From an uncultured bacterium (GTDB lineage: Bacteria; Cyanobacteriota; Vampirovibrionia; Gastranaerophilales; Gastranaerophilaceae), in assembly GCA_947428835.1 (NCBI GenBank), contig CANENE010000008.1, positions 29,167 through 93,166 on the forward strand: a stretch of 64,000 bases of DNA. Direction: 5' to 3'. Below the pieces are notes generated by a model. The model was not told the DNA's origin and did not search any database. It worked only from the letters and a program-made list of their open reading frames with translations. This document shows, piece after piece, positions 46,192 through 54,384 of this stretch (the first letter of the stretch is position 1; each line of letters begins with the position of its first letter). The translations under genes were made by a program, and so were the position numbers.

Positions 46192-46599
46192 ATGACTAAA
46201 TTAAATAAATTAAAACAGGCTCAAAAGCTTTATGTACAAGAAAATAAGACACTTGGCGAAATTGGAATGGAACTCGATTTGTCCTGCAGGACTTTGTTCT
46301 ATTGGAAAAAGCGATACGACTGGGACAAACGCAAGTTTGAATACGAGCATGAAAAGGATGCGTTCAGCCAAGAATTGCTTGAACTTGCAAGAAAAATGAT
46401 GCGAAAACTGAATAACGATTTGGATAAAAATTCTCACACAAACCAATCTGAGATTTATTCTTTCATGAACATCCTAAAAAATATCCCGCTACTCAAAGAA
46501 TACGAAGTATCCATTTCCTCATCCAAACCAAAACAGCAAAACTTCCTTACTCCAGAGCAAGTTAGTGAAATTGAACGAGAAATTTTGGGGATGGATTAA
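46192..46599 (+). CDS. HTH DNA-binding protein of the Mu-like module (terminase-small-subunit/DUF1804-like)
   Basis: 135 residues from the ATG at 46192, next to GAGGAG; an in-frame start at 46180 lies upstream of that site. The N-terminal part KLKQAQKLYVQENKTLGEIGMELDLSCRTLFYWKKRYDWDKRK is the helix-turn-helix seen in phage terminase small subunits and Mu-like DUF1804 proteins. The rest is helical with a PEQVSEIEREIL tail. No large terminase follows, so the module seems reduced to transposition functions. Confidence 0.7.
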   Translation: MTKLNKLKQAQKLYVQENKTLGEIGMELDLSCRTLFYWKKRYDWDKRKFEYEHEKDAFSQELLELARKMMRKLNNDLDKNSHTNQSEIYSFMNILKNIPLLKEYEVSISSSKPKQQNFLTPEQVSEIEREILGMD

Positions 46600-46670
46600 T
46601 CTTACTTCTTTTTTGATTGAGTATTACATACTATGTTTTTGTGATATTCTAAAGAAAAAAGGAATGGAGT

Positions 46671-49240
46671 ATGGTTGATAAAGTTTTTAGTTGGTTACCT
46701 TTTTTGAAGAGTTATTGAATATTATTTGTAAGAAATATAATTCTTTTACTCTTTATCAAGAATTTAAAAAACTTGTACCTGAGGAACAATATAATGATAT
46801 AGATCAAATGGATCCTTTAACTTTTATTGGTTGTATTTGCGCTGGCAATAAAATTGCAATTGAAAGAGCTTTATTAGTAAAAGAACGATTCAATATGCAA
46901 TCAAATCAAATTTCTGATATAAATGGAATTCCCAATTTTGTACATGCTACATATAAATACTTTCATGAAATATACAGAGAGGCAGACATAAATGACATAA
47001 TGAAAACATTATGGGATTTTGCAAGACAAATTAATGAAAATGAAATTAATGCAGAAACTTTTAACAAAATAATAAAATTTAAAGCAGTGAAAGTTGGTAA
47101 GCTATCTCAAATAATGTATATTTGTAAACCCAATATATTTTTTTCCTGTGATTCTACAATGTTATTATACTTAAACAAAAATATTGAAAATAGCTATGAA
47201 TCGTTTTTGCAAATTCAGAATTTTTGTAAAACTCTAAAAATATCCCCATATGATTTATCTTTTAATGCTTGGGAATATTCTTGCCAAAAAAAGAATTTTT
47301 TTGAATACATCAAAAAAATAGACAGAAATTCATATATTAATTTTATAATTCAACATATTGCATCTGGTGAATTTGAACGAAAAATTTTTCAGTTTTCAAA
47401 TATAAAGCTCTATGAAATAAGAAATAACAATGAACTAGATATTTTACTAAAGAAATTAAAAGATAGCATTGAATGGATTAAATATGATAAAGCAAATGGC
47501 AATGGGATTCCCAATGCTATACTAAATACCCATTATAGAAATTTTATTAGTGGTTTTATTTTAAACACATTTGAAGACAATATTTCAATGCAGCCAAAGT
47601 ACTGGACATATTTTGCTGGTGAAAAATCTAGCAAATGGAATGAATTTTATGAAGATGGCATAATGGCAATTGGCTGGGATTATCTTGGGGATTTGGCTCA
47701 ATATTCTACACAAGATGAAATTTCAAACCGAATCAAGCAAGAAGAAAATCGCAACAATGAACCTATGAATGATAGTAAGGCAAATTGGGAATTTGCAAAT
47801 GACTTGCAAATTGGCGATATTGTTTATGTTAAAAAAGGGTTAGATGCTTTAATAGGAAGAGGAATAGTTAAATCGGGTTATATTTACGATGCAAATAGAA
47901 ACGAGTTCAAAAGTATTAGAGAAGTAGAATGGACACATAATGGAACTTTTAATGTTGATTTCAATGTATTAGATATTAAACAATGGAATCAAAAAACTTT
48001 AACAGAAATTAGTCAATCAAAATATAAAGATTTTTGCTTAAAAATTGAGGATGTATTCATGAATAAACAATCAGGAGATCAAGTGGATGATCTTAAAGAA
48101 AATATTCCTTTAAATCAAATTTTATACGGGCCACAAGGAACAGGCAAAACGTATAACACAATTTTAAAGGCAATGAGCATTATTGATAACATAGAATATA
48201 AAGATGTTTCAGAAATACAGTACTCTGCTTTAAAAATAAGATTTGACGAGTTAAAACAAGCAGGACAAATTGAATTTGTAACATTTCATCAATCATATTC
48301 ATACGAAGAATTTGTTGAAGGAATAAAACCATATATATTACAATGGGGTTCTACTGAAAACGCAGAGATTAAATATGTAGGCGAAGATGGAATATTTAAA
48401 AGAATGTGCTCTTTTAAATATTTATGGGAAAATTTCAAAAAAAATCACTCGACACCTTTTGAAATGAAAACAGTAAGTGACGGTTCTCCATTTAATATCA
48501 TAGAATATAGGAAAGATAGTTTTAAAGTTGATAATATCGGTAATTTAATACCTGTTAGTGAGCTTGAAAAAATATATGAACTTAATTTAAAACAGAACTT
48601 TAAAATTCAACATGAAATTCGCGATTTTATAAGCGATAATCGTTATTCATCATATTGTTTTTCTATTTTACAAGAGTTAAATAAGCCTCGGATTCTTATT
48701 ATAGATGAAATCAACCGTGGTGATGTTTCAAAAATCTTTGGTGAATTAATAACCTTAATTGAGAAAGATAAGCGCATTGGAAATAAATATCAAATGAAGG
48801 TTACATTACCTTATTCAAAAGAATCTTTCGGCGTACCGAATAATTTATATATTATTGGAACAATGAATACTGCTGATAGGTCAATCGCGCTTCTTGACAC
48901 GGCATTAAGACGTCGTTTTGATTTTGAAGAAATTATGCCAAGACCAAAACTACTTAGCAGCAAAGTCGTTGAAGGCATTGATTTGCAAACTTTATTAACA
49001 AAAATAAATGAACGCATTACAGACAAATATGATAATGATCATCAAATCGGTCATTCTTATTTAATGGGAGTTGAAACAAAAGAACAACTTGAAAGAGCCT
49101 ACAAAAATAGAATATTACCTCTACTTAATGAATATTTTTACAATGATTCAAAAACTGTTGCAGAAATATTAAACTGCAGTGAAGATGAGCTCAAAACGTC
49201 TGATTTTGTTTCTATATTAAAAAAAGCTCAAGGTGAGTAA
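46671..49240 (+). pseudogene. mcrB: McrB-type GTPase with EVE-like domain; start separated by one-base frameshift
   Basis: The best start is the ATG at 46671 (AAAAAAGGAATGGAGT before it), encoding MVDKVFSWLPF. After the T6 run at 46700-46705 the frame of the main 849-residue body is reached only if one T is added; without the shift a TTG at 46691 would be needed. The body has a helical N-terminus (about 1-250), an EVE/PUA-like reader (about 305-455: PKYWTYFAGEKSSKWNEFYEDGIMAIGWDYLG ... IGDIVYVKKGLDALIGRG) and an McrB AAA+ domain (YGPQGTGKTYNTI, RILIIDEINRGDVSKIFGELITLIE, GTMNTADRSIALLDTALRRRF). McrBC cuts DNA with modified cytosines. Confidence 0.85.
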
Positions 49241-49242
49241 TT

Positions 49243-50553
49243 ATGACAGCAACTAGGAATTCAATAGTTGCTTATGAACACGATAAGCTTTTAAAATGCG
49301 AGAAAGTCTGTAGCAATTGCACGACAGAATGCACGGAGGATTTTTGTTGTGTAAGTTGTTGCAAACCCGCACATTTTGAAGAGCTTTATAACTATTGCGT
49401 TAATGAAAATATTGACTGTGGCTTTGATTACATTGCAAAAGAAAAATGTATAAAATTTGAAAAATATACAGGAATAATTCAACTAAAAGATGGTACATAT
49501 CTTGAAATATTACCAAAAGTAGATAAAAATACAAATTTAGAAAATAGCCGAAAGATATTTGAAAATCTTGTATTTGCATCACACAATTTAACGAAAGAAT
49601 ATAAACACAACAAAATCGGCGATAGTGATACAAGAAAAAATGATTATGTAATCGAAATTTTTATATCTGTTTTTTGTAAAGACATTTTGGAATTATTAAA
49701 AAGAGGGAACAAAAAATCCTATGTTAGAAAATCTGAAAACTTAAATAATTACAAAGGCAAATTAAAATTTTCGCAACATATCAAGCACAACACTACTTCT
49801 AAAAATAAGTTTTTTGTTGAATATAGTGAGTTTAGTTTAGATATTCCCGAAAATAGAATTTTAAAATCGGCTGCTTTGTATTTAATAAAGAAAACAACGC
49901 AAGAAGAAAATAAAAAAGCATTAAGGCGATTATTAATTGAACTTAATGATATTTCTCTATGCACAAATCTTGATAAGGATTTACAAGAAAAACAAATAAA
50001 TAGGCTCCACGAATATTATTCTCGACCACTGCAATATGCGGAATTCTTTTTAAGACATGATAATTTTATGCCACGCAAAGGCAGAGTAGCTCTTCCTGCA
50101 CTATTATTTCCGTTAAATAAAATGTTTGAAGATTATATTGAAAATTTGTTCAAACAAAGTAATGTTGATTATCGAGTGCAATACAGCAAGCATAACCTTA
50201 TTTATACAGGCAAAAATGAATTATTTAATACGCAGATGGATTTTATAATTACGTCAAAAAATAAAAGCCGAAAACTTATTTTAGATGCTAAGTGGAAAGA
50301 ATTAAATATAAATGACGAAAAATTGGGAATAAGCCAAGCAGATTTATATCAATTGCACAATTACGCATCAATCATCCGTTCTAAAGAATCAAAAAATGTT
50401 TCTATTGCACTATTATATCCACAGACATCAAAATTTGATCAGGTTATTAAAGAATGGACTTATTTTGATGGTACGGAAATTTTCATTATTCCAATAAATG
50501 TTTTCAGTGCAGAAAAAAACTCAAATTTGCTTGAGATTATTGAAAGGTTTTAA
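49243..50553 (+). CDS. mcrC: McrC nuclease subunit with Cys-rich N-terminal insertion
   Basis: 436 residues, 2 nt after mcrB. The usual McrC N-terminal strand pattern (IKFEKYTGIIQLKDGTYLEILPKV) is preceded by residues 19-40 with eight cysteines (positions 19, 23, 26, 30, 35, 36, 39, 40), which is unusual and may bind zinc or an Fe-S cluster. The C-terminal PD-(D/E)XK domain shows NTQMDFIITSKNKSRKLILDAKWKEL (Asp ... Asp-Ala-Lys). McrC bridges McrB rings and cuts DNA. Confidence 0.88.
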   Translation: MTATRNSIVAYEHDKLLKCEKVCSNCTTECTEDFCCVSCCKPAHFEELYNYCVNENIDCGFDYIAKEKCIKFEKYTGIIQLKDGTYLEILPKVDKNTNLENSRKIFENLVFASHNLTKEYKHNKIGDSDTRKNDYVIEIFISVFCKDILELLKRGNKKSYVRKSENLNNYKGKLKFSQHIKHNTTSKNKFFVEYSEFSLDIPENRILKSAALYLIKKTTQEENKKALRRLLIELNDISLCTNLDKDLQEKQINRLHEYYSRPLQYAEFFLRHDNFMPRKGRVALPALLFPLNKMFEDYIENLFKQSNVDYRVQYSKHNLIYTGKNELFNTQMDFIITSKNKSRKLILDAKWKELNINDEKLGISQADLYQLHNYASIIRSKESKNVSIALLYPQTSKFDQVIKEWTYFDGTEIFIIPINVFSAEKNSNLLEIIERF

Positions 50554-50639
50554 TTTTTTCAATATACCAACTGAATCCATACGACCTTCTCTTAAGGCGC
50601 TGCATTCATTGCTTAAAATTAGAATATAATCAAGTTAAT

Positions 50640-52052
50640 TTACATAAAGAATCTGTATTGATATGGCCTTGCTTCCAATTCTGGTATACGTTTTATTGTT
50701 CTGGCAAGTTTTTGTGCGAATTCTAGAGTCACTGGAAGCCGGTCATACAAGCTGTCACTATTCCAATTCATTTTGGTTAAACCTAATATGCTATATGCAC
50801 TTTCATACCAAGACCCGTGTCCTGCATACCTATTTAATATTATCGGCCCAGGAATACCTCTACCTTCCTTATAAAAATGCCCACCATCTTTTGAGAGTAC
50901 TATATCTCCTTGCGTCCATAATAACAAACTATCGTCTAATTGAAGAATCGTGCCCCTCTGACAAGGATAATTTGCAACTTGCTGCTTGGCGTCAATCTTA
51001 ATTCCTTTCCAAGGAACATTTTGTTGAAGCTGGACTAACTCGATTCTTTCGCACGCTTTTAATGCATCGTAACATCCATCGATTTCTTCCTCTTTAAAAT
51101 CTGTAGATTTATGTATAACTATATTTTTAGGAGGTTTCCCAGAATTTCTTTCTTGATAAATGGAAAGGCATCTTCCCATAACTTTTCTAATTTCTTCTTT
51201 GGTTAGATAAGGATTATCATTGTCTCCAAGATGAAAATTATTTGTTTCATATGCAACAAATTCTAACCCCGAACCTTCAGCATCAAAAACTTGACTACAA
51301 CAAGTTACAAATTTGGACTTTTCTTCTTGGTTTCTTAAAGCATAACTCATTCCAATATATGCAGTATCACTTGGCATTTTGGCTAGCTTCCAAGGTACGC
51401 CAGTTATTTTACTATATGCAGCAATTCCTAAATGCCACATTACACTACATTGGCATTTATATTTTAGAGATTTTTCCTCTCTGATTATTTGCGTAGGAAT
51501 GTTATACCCCACACATAATGCTTTTAGAAAGTCATGTAAATCAAATTCATTATCTATTTTACATTCAAATGTGCTTTGCCAGTGCTCTGGCAAATAAATA
51601 AACAAAATATCAAAATCATAAATATTTGAATATATTTTAGGAATAAGATTAGAAAATATATCAGATAATTTTTTATGAGGCTTTTCGGAATTTAAAATTT
51701 CTTTTTCTTGTTCTCGACTGATTTCTATATGAATATTATCGCTGATAGCAATATTTTTTCGAAAAACATTTGAGAATCCTGGAAAATCGATCAAATAGGT
51801 TTTACGTTCTTGAGGAGCATGTTTTGTATTTAATCTGCCTATTAAATCAGTTATAATATTTTTTGTCCCTTCTGGCCCAATAGTGGCAACTCTTATTGTA
51901 TTAAATACATTTTCTATTAATTTCTGATTATATGGCCCATATTCAATCAGTCCTTTTAGTGGGTGGATATTAATATGATCATCGTCTTCGGGACTAAAAG
52001 TCAAGAATGGTTCTGGAATATTTTGATATGCTATGATATGAGAATTAGTCAT
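50640..52052 (-). CDS. Short prokaryotic Argonaute (MID-PIWI)
   Basis: 470 residues, the size of short pAgos, which have only MID and PIWI domains. Typical stretches are the MID end IIREEKSLKYKCQCSVMWHLGIAAYSKITGVPWKLAKM, the PIWI start SDTAYIGMSYALRN and the C-terminal NWNSDSLYDRLPVTLEFAQKLARTIKR ending in RFFM. The first catalytic Asp of active PIWI domains (IGIDxS) is replaced (IGMSY), so it should be cleavage-dead and act as guide-directed sensor. It overlaps the SIR2-APAZ gene by 8 nt, the SPARSA arrangement. Confidence 0.9.
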   Translation of the reverse strand: MTNSHIIAYQNIPEPFLTFSPEDDDHINIHPLKGLIEYGPYNQKLIENVFNTIRVATIGPEGTKNIITDLIGRLNTKHAPQERKTYLIDFPGFSNVFRKNIAISDNIHIEISREQEKEILNSEKPHKKLSDIFSNLIPKIYSNIYDFDILFIYLPEHWQSTFECKIDNEFDLHDFLKALCVGYNIPTQIIREEKSLKYKCQCSVMWHLGIAAYSKITGVPWKLAKMPSDTAYIGMSYALRNQEEKSKFVTCCSQVFDAEGSGLEFVAYETNNFHLGDNDNPYLTKEEIRKVMGRCLSIYQERNSGKPPKNIVIHKSTDFKEEEIDGCYDALKACERIELVQLQQNVPWKGIKIDAKQQVANYPCQRGTILQLDDSLLLWTQGDIVLSKDGGHFYKEGRGIPGPIILNRYAGHGSWYESAYSILGLTKMNWNSDSLYDRLPVTLEFAQKLARTIKRIPELEARPYQYRFFM

Positions 52053-53781
52053 TTGATAACCTCCTTGTAAATGCAGTTATACCAATTATTTTAAATCTAG
52101 GAGAATCTTTTATATTTTTATCCAAAGATATAATAAAATTCTTGTTCTTGCCCACCAAAAATTCAATCCAATTATCAAGAATTACATTACTTGGAACATT
52201 ATATCGGTATGTATATTTATTATTTAGAAAATTTTTAATTATATTAACTTGCTCTTCATCAATATCCACTGGGGCTTTTACCCAAATTTTAGGTTCCAAC
52301 AGTAACCAATATTGACTAAATCTATATTCTATTTTAATTTTAACTGCTTGACTCCACTTTAAATTTGAACCTGCAATAGTTCCATAAAAATAATCTTTAA
52401 ATATTTTACCAAACATACTCCATTCGGCAAATACTTGAGGCTTAAATTTATTTTGATCTATAACTAGAAAATAGCTGTGATTTTTATATTTACCAACTAT
52501 TGGTAAATTATTTTCAAAACATTTTATTAAAAGTTGATATATAAGATTTAACTCTTGTTGCCCTTCGGTTATTTTTTCTTTTTTCAAAATATATTCTTTT
52601 ATATTTTTTATTTTATAATCTTTAAAAGTTTTTTCTAGTTCTTCTGCGCTTCCAAAGGCAATTACTCCTTCTTTGCGGCGTATTGCTGCTATATTAGCAT
52701 GTTTTTGTTTAATTATTTCACGAACATCCTTGTTACCACCTATTTCACAATCTATTAAATTTGCATTTAATGGAATTTCAATAGGTAAGGCATTCAGTCT
52801 TATAACAGGAAATCCTTTGCCCTTTGGTAGTAACGGAGAAAATGTTGCTTTGGGCATTTTATTATTTAGGTATTTTTTTATATCGTCTGGTATGTTATCA
52901 AACTGCTTTAATAAATCAGACATTGTTTCATCAAAATTTTGAATTTCAATTATATTGGCATTGATTTTTAACTTATGCGCTTTTTCTATTAATGATTGCA
53001 ACCTATCGCACGGTTTATCACCGATTCTTAATAGCCAATATAATCCTTGCGGAAATCCATTTCCAGAATCAATAGCTTCTTCAAAAACATCCATAATAGA
53101 GCTATCTCTTCCGCTATACCCCATTACTATAAGGCCGTATCTTCTGCATTGTTCTATAAGAAGAGCTCGATATTCCTTATCTTGAGATAATTCATCTTCG
53201 ATATTTTTTATATTGTCTGATTGGAAATCACCATGTAATTTAACCAATAAAGGCCATCTTTCATTGTTAATTGCATCTCTTGCAAGATTCTGGCTTTCTA
53301 ATGTCGAAACTATTAATTCTCCTGTTGAGCTATATAAATTCGATACAGCATCTTCAATCAATTTATCAAAATTTGTTGTCCAAACATAACGACACAATCC
53401 CATTCTCATCATTGAAGCCAATATCTCTTGTCCGTAGGATGGTTTCCTGCCTCTTACGGCCTCTTCTATCTTTTCTCTTCTAATATCACGATTTGGATAT
53501 GCTAGCTTAAAATAATAAGAATAATCATTTTCTCCTTTTGTGGGAAGCATATTATTTTCAATAAAATAATACTCTAAATTTTGTCTAGTTGTAGCATTTG
53601 ATAAATCATTAAATAATTTCTGAGGTGCACCAGTATTTTTACAAAATATATTAATTTTAAATTGAGTAATAAGATTGGCTGCAGTGGGAACTCCGGCCGA
53701 AACTGAAGCACCGGCGCCAAGAAACCACATAAAATATTTGTTCTTTTCTTTAAATATATTTAGAAATTCAATATAATTCAT
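52045..53781 (-). CDS. SIR2-APAZ effector of a short-Argonaute (SPARSA) system
   Basis: 578 residues, typical length. The N-terminal SIR2 NADase shows FLGAGASVSAGVPTAANLI, RYVWTTNFDKLIEDA, LVKLHGDFQ (catalytic His) and IVMGYSGRDSSIMDVFEE. The C-terminal APAZ region (about 300-578) carries KGKGFPVIRLNALPIEIP and the SAEELEKTFKDYK helix. In characterised SPARSA systems invader nucleic acid sensed by Ago activates SIR2, which drains NAD+ and kills or arrests the cell. AAGGATAACGT precedes the ATG. Confidence 0.93.
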   Translation of the reverse strand: MNYIEFLNIFKEKNKYFMWFLGAGASVSAGVPTAANLITQFKINIFCKNTGAPQKLFNDLSNATTRQNLEYYFIENNMLPTKGENDYSYYFKLAYPNRDIRREKIEEAVRGRKPSYGQEILASMMRMGLCRYVWTTNFDKLIEDAVSNLYSSTGELIVSTLESQNLARDAINNERWPLLVKLHGDFQSDNIKNIEDELSQDKEYRALLIEQCRRYGLIVMGYSGRDSSIMDVFEEAIDSGNGFPQGLYWLLRIGDKPCDRLQSLIEKAHKLKINANIIEIQNFDETMSDLLKQFDNIPDDIKKYLNNKMPKATFSPLLPKGKGFPVIRLNALPIEIPLNANLIDCEIGGNKDVREIIKQKHANIAAIRRKEGVIAFGSAEELEKTFKDYKIKNIKEYILKKEKITEGQQELNLIYQLLIKCFENNLPIVGKYKNHSYFLVIDQNKFKPQVFAEWSMFGKIFKDYFYGTIAGSNLKWSQAVKIKIEYRFSQYWLLLEPKIWVKAPVDIDEEQVNIIKNFLNNKYTYRYNVPSNVILDNWIEFLVGKNKNFIISLDKNIKDSPRFKIIGITAFTRRLSND

Positions 53782-53813
53782 ACGTTATCCTTGTTATATT
53801 AATTATACGATAA

Positions 53814-53843
53814 GTAGACAGTGGTATTAATACCACTGTCTAC
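53814..53843. repeat. Perfect 30-bp palindrome upstream of SPARSA
   Basis: Left arm GTAGACAGTGGTATT, right arm its exact complement, no spacer. On the reverse strand a TATAAT box follows 12 nt later and the palindrome would cover the -35 position. It also lies 8 nt past the HNH stop codon. Confidence 0.7.
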
Positions 53844-53850
53844 ATTTAAT

Positions 53851-54183
53851 TTACCAAGACTTCTGCTTATAAATATTTTTTGTACCTTCAGAGGATATAG
53901 ATGTTTCAAATCTTGGATAATTATCACCCTTTGTACAGTTATTATGCCATTGCATAGCTTGAAGATTATCAATATTATCCGAACCACCTTTTGATTTTGG
54001 TATAATATGATCAATTTCCCATCCATAATTAGTATCATTGGAACGATTACCATAACTACCATAATTCATCCAAGCGCCGGCAATATCTTTTCTCCAAATA
54101 GACGCATCATTAGCTGAATCTTTTTGAGCTTTTGCCCATACTTTGAGTTTTGTGTCCTCCGACCAATTTTCATTATAAAACAT
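53851..54183 (-). CDS. Small HNH endonuclease
   Basis: 110 residues. The HNH core reads YGWEIDHIIPKSKGGSDNIDNLQAMQWHNNCTKGD, with the DH, the N and the H of the beta-beta-alpha-metal fold in order. An N-terminal WSEDTKLKVWAKAQKDSANDASIWRKDIAGAWM segment is of the type found in small stand-alone HNH proteins. GGAGACATTTTAA precedes the ATG. It lies between hsdR and SPARSA on the same strand, after a 200-nt structured leader. Role not known. Confidence 0.85.
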   Translation of the reverse strand: MFYNENWSEDTKLKVWAKAQKDSANDASIWRKDIAGAWMNYGSYGNRSNDTNYGWEIDHIIPKSKGGSDNIDNLQAMQWHNNCTKGDNYPRFETSISSEGTKNIYKQKSW

Positions 54184-54214
54184 TTAAAATGTCTCCTATT
54201 AAACTTTTGTACCA

Positions 54215-54350
54215 CAAAATAACCATAATGGACAAAGCAATACAGTTGCTTTTATGGTTTTTTGCGTTTATACTGTTACAAGAAATTTTATTTTTGGGTG
54301 ATTTTATGTCCATCATAAAATCACTTTTTTTGCCCCTACCACCATACCCC
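54215..54350. other. Structured intergenic region: two hairpins and a G-rich motif
   Basis: A nested hairpin spans about 54218-54270 (AACCATA/TATGGTT outside, AAAGCAA/TTGCTTT inside, then TTTTT). A second, GTGATTTTATG/CATAAAATCAC (54298-54308 and 54314-54324), is followed by seven T. On the reverse strand GGGG-TAT-GG-T-GG-TA-GGGG (54333-54350) could form a two-layer G-quadruplex 35 nt after the hsdR stop. Forward-strand T-runs look like terminators, yet no forward gene precedes them. Confidence 0.5.
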
Positions 54351-54384
54351 TATTTACATCTTCATATTATTTACTCCTTTCTAC

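Noticed and set aside
46671..46705. Programmed frameshifting in mcrB
   Set aside because: A T-run is present but there is no stimulator or upstream product of sensible size; a missing base is simpler.
53799..54062. Second reverse ORF overlapping the HNH gene
   Set aside because: It is an out-of-frame shadow, low in complexity and without motifs.
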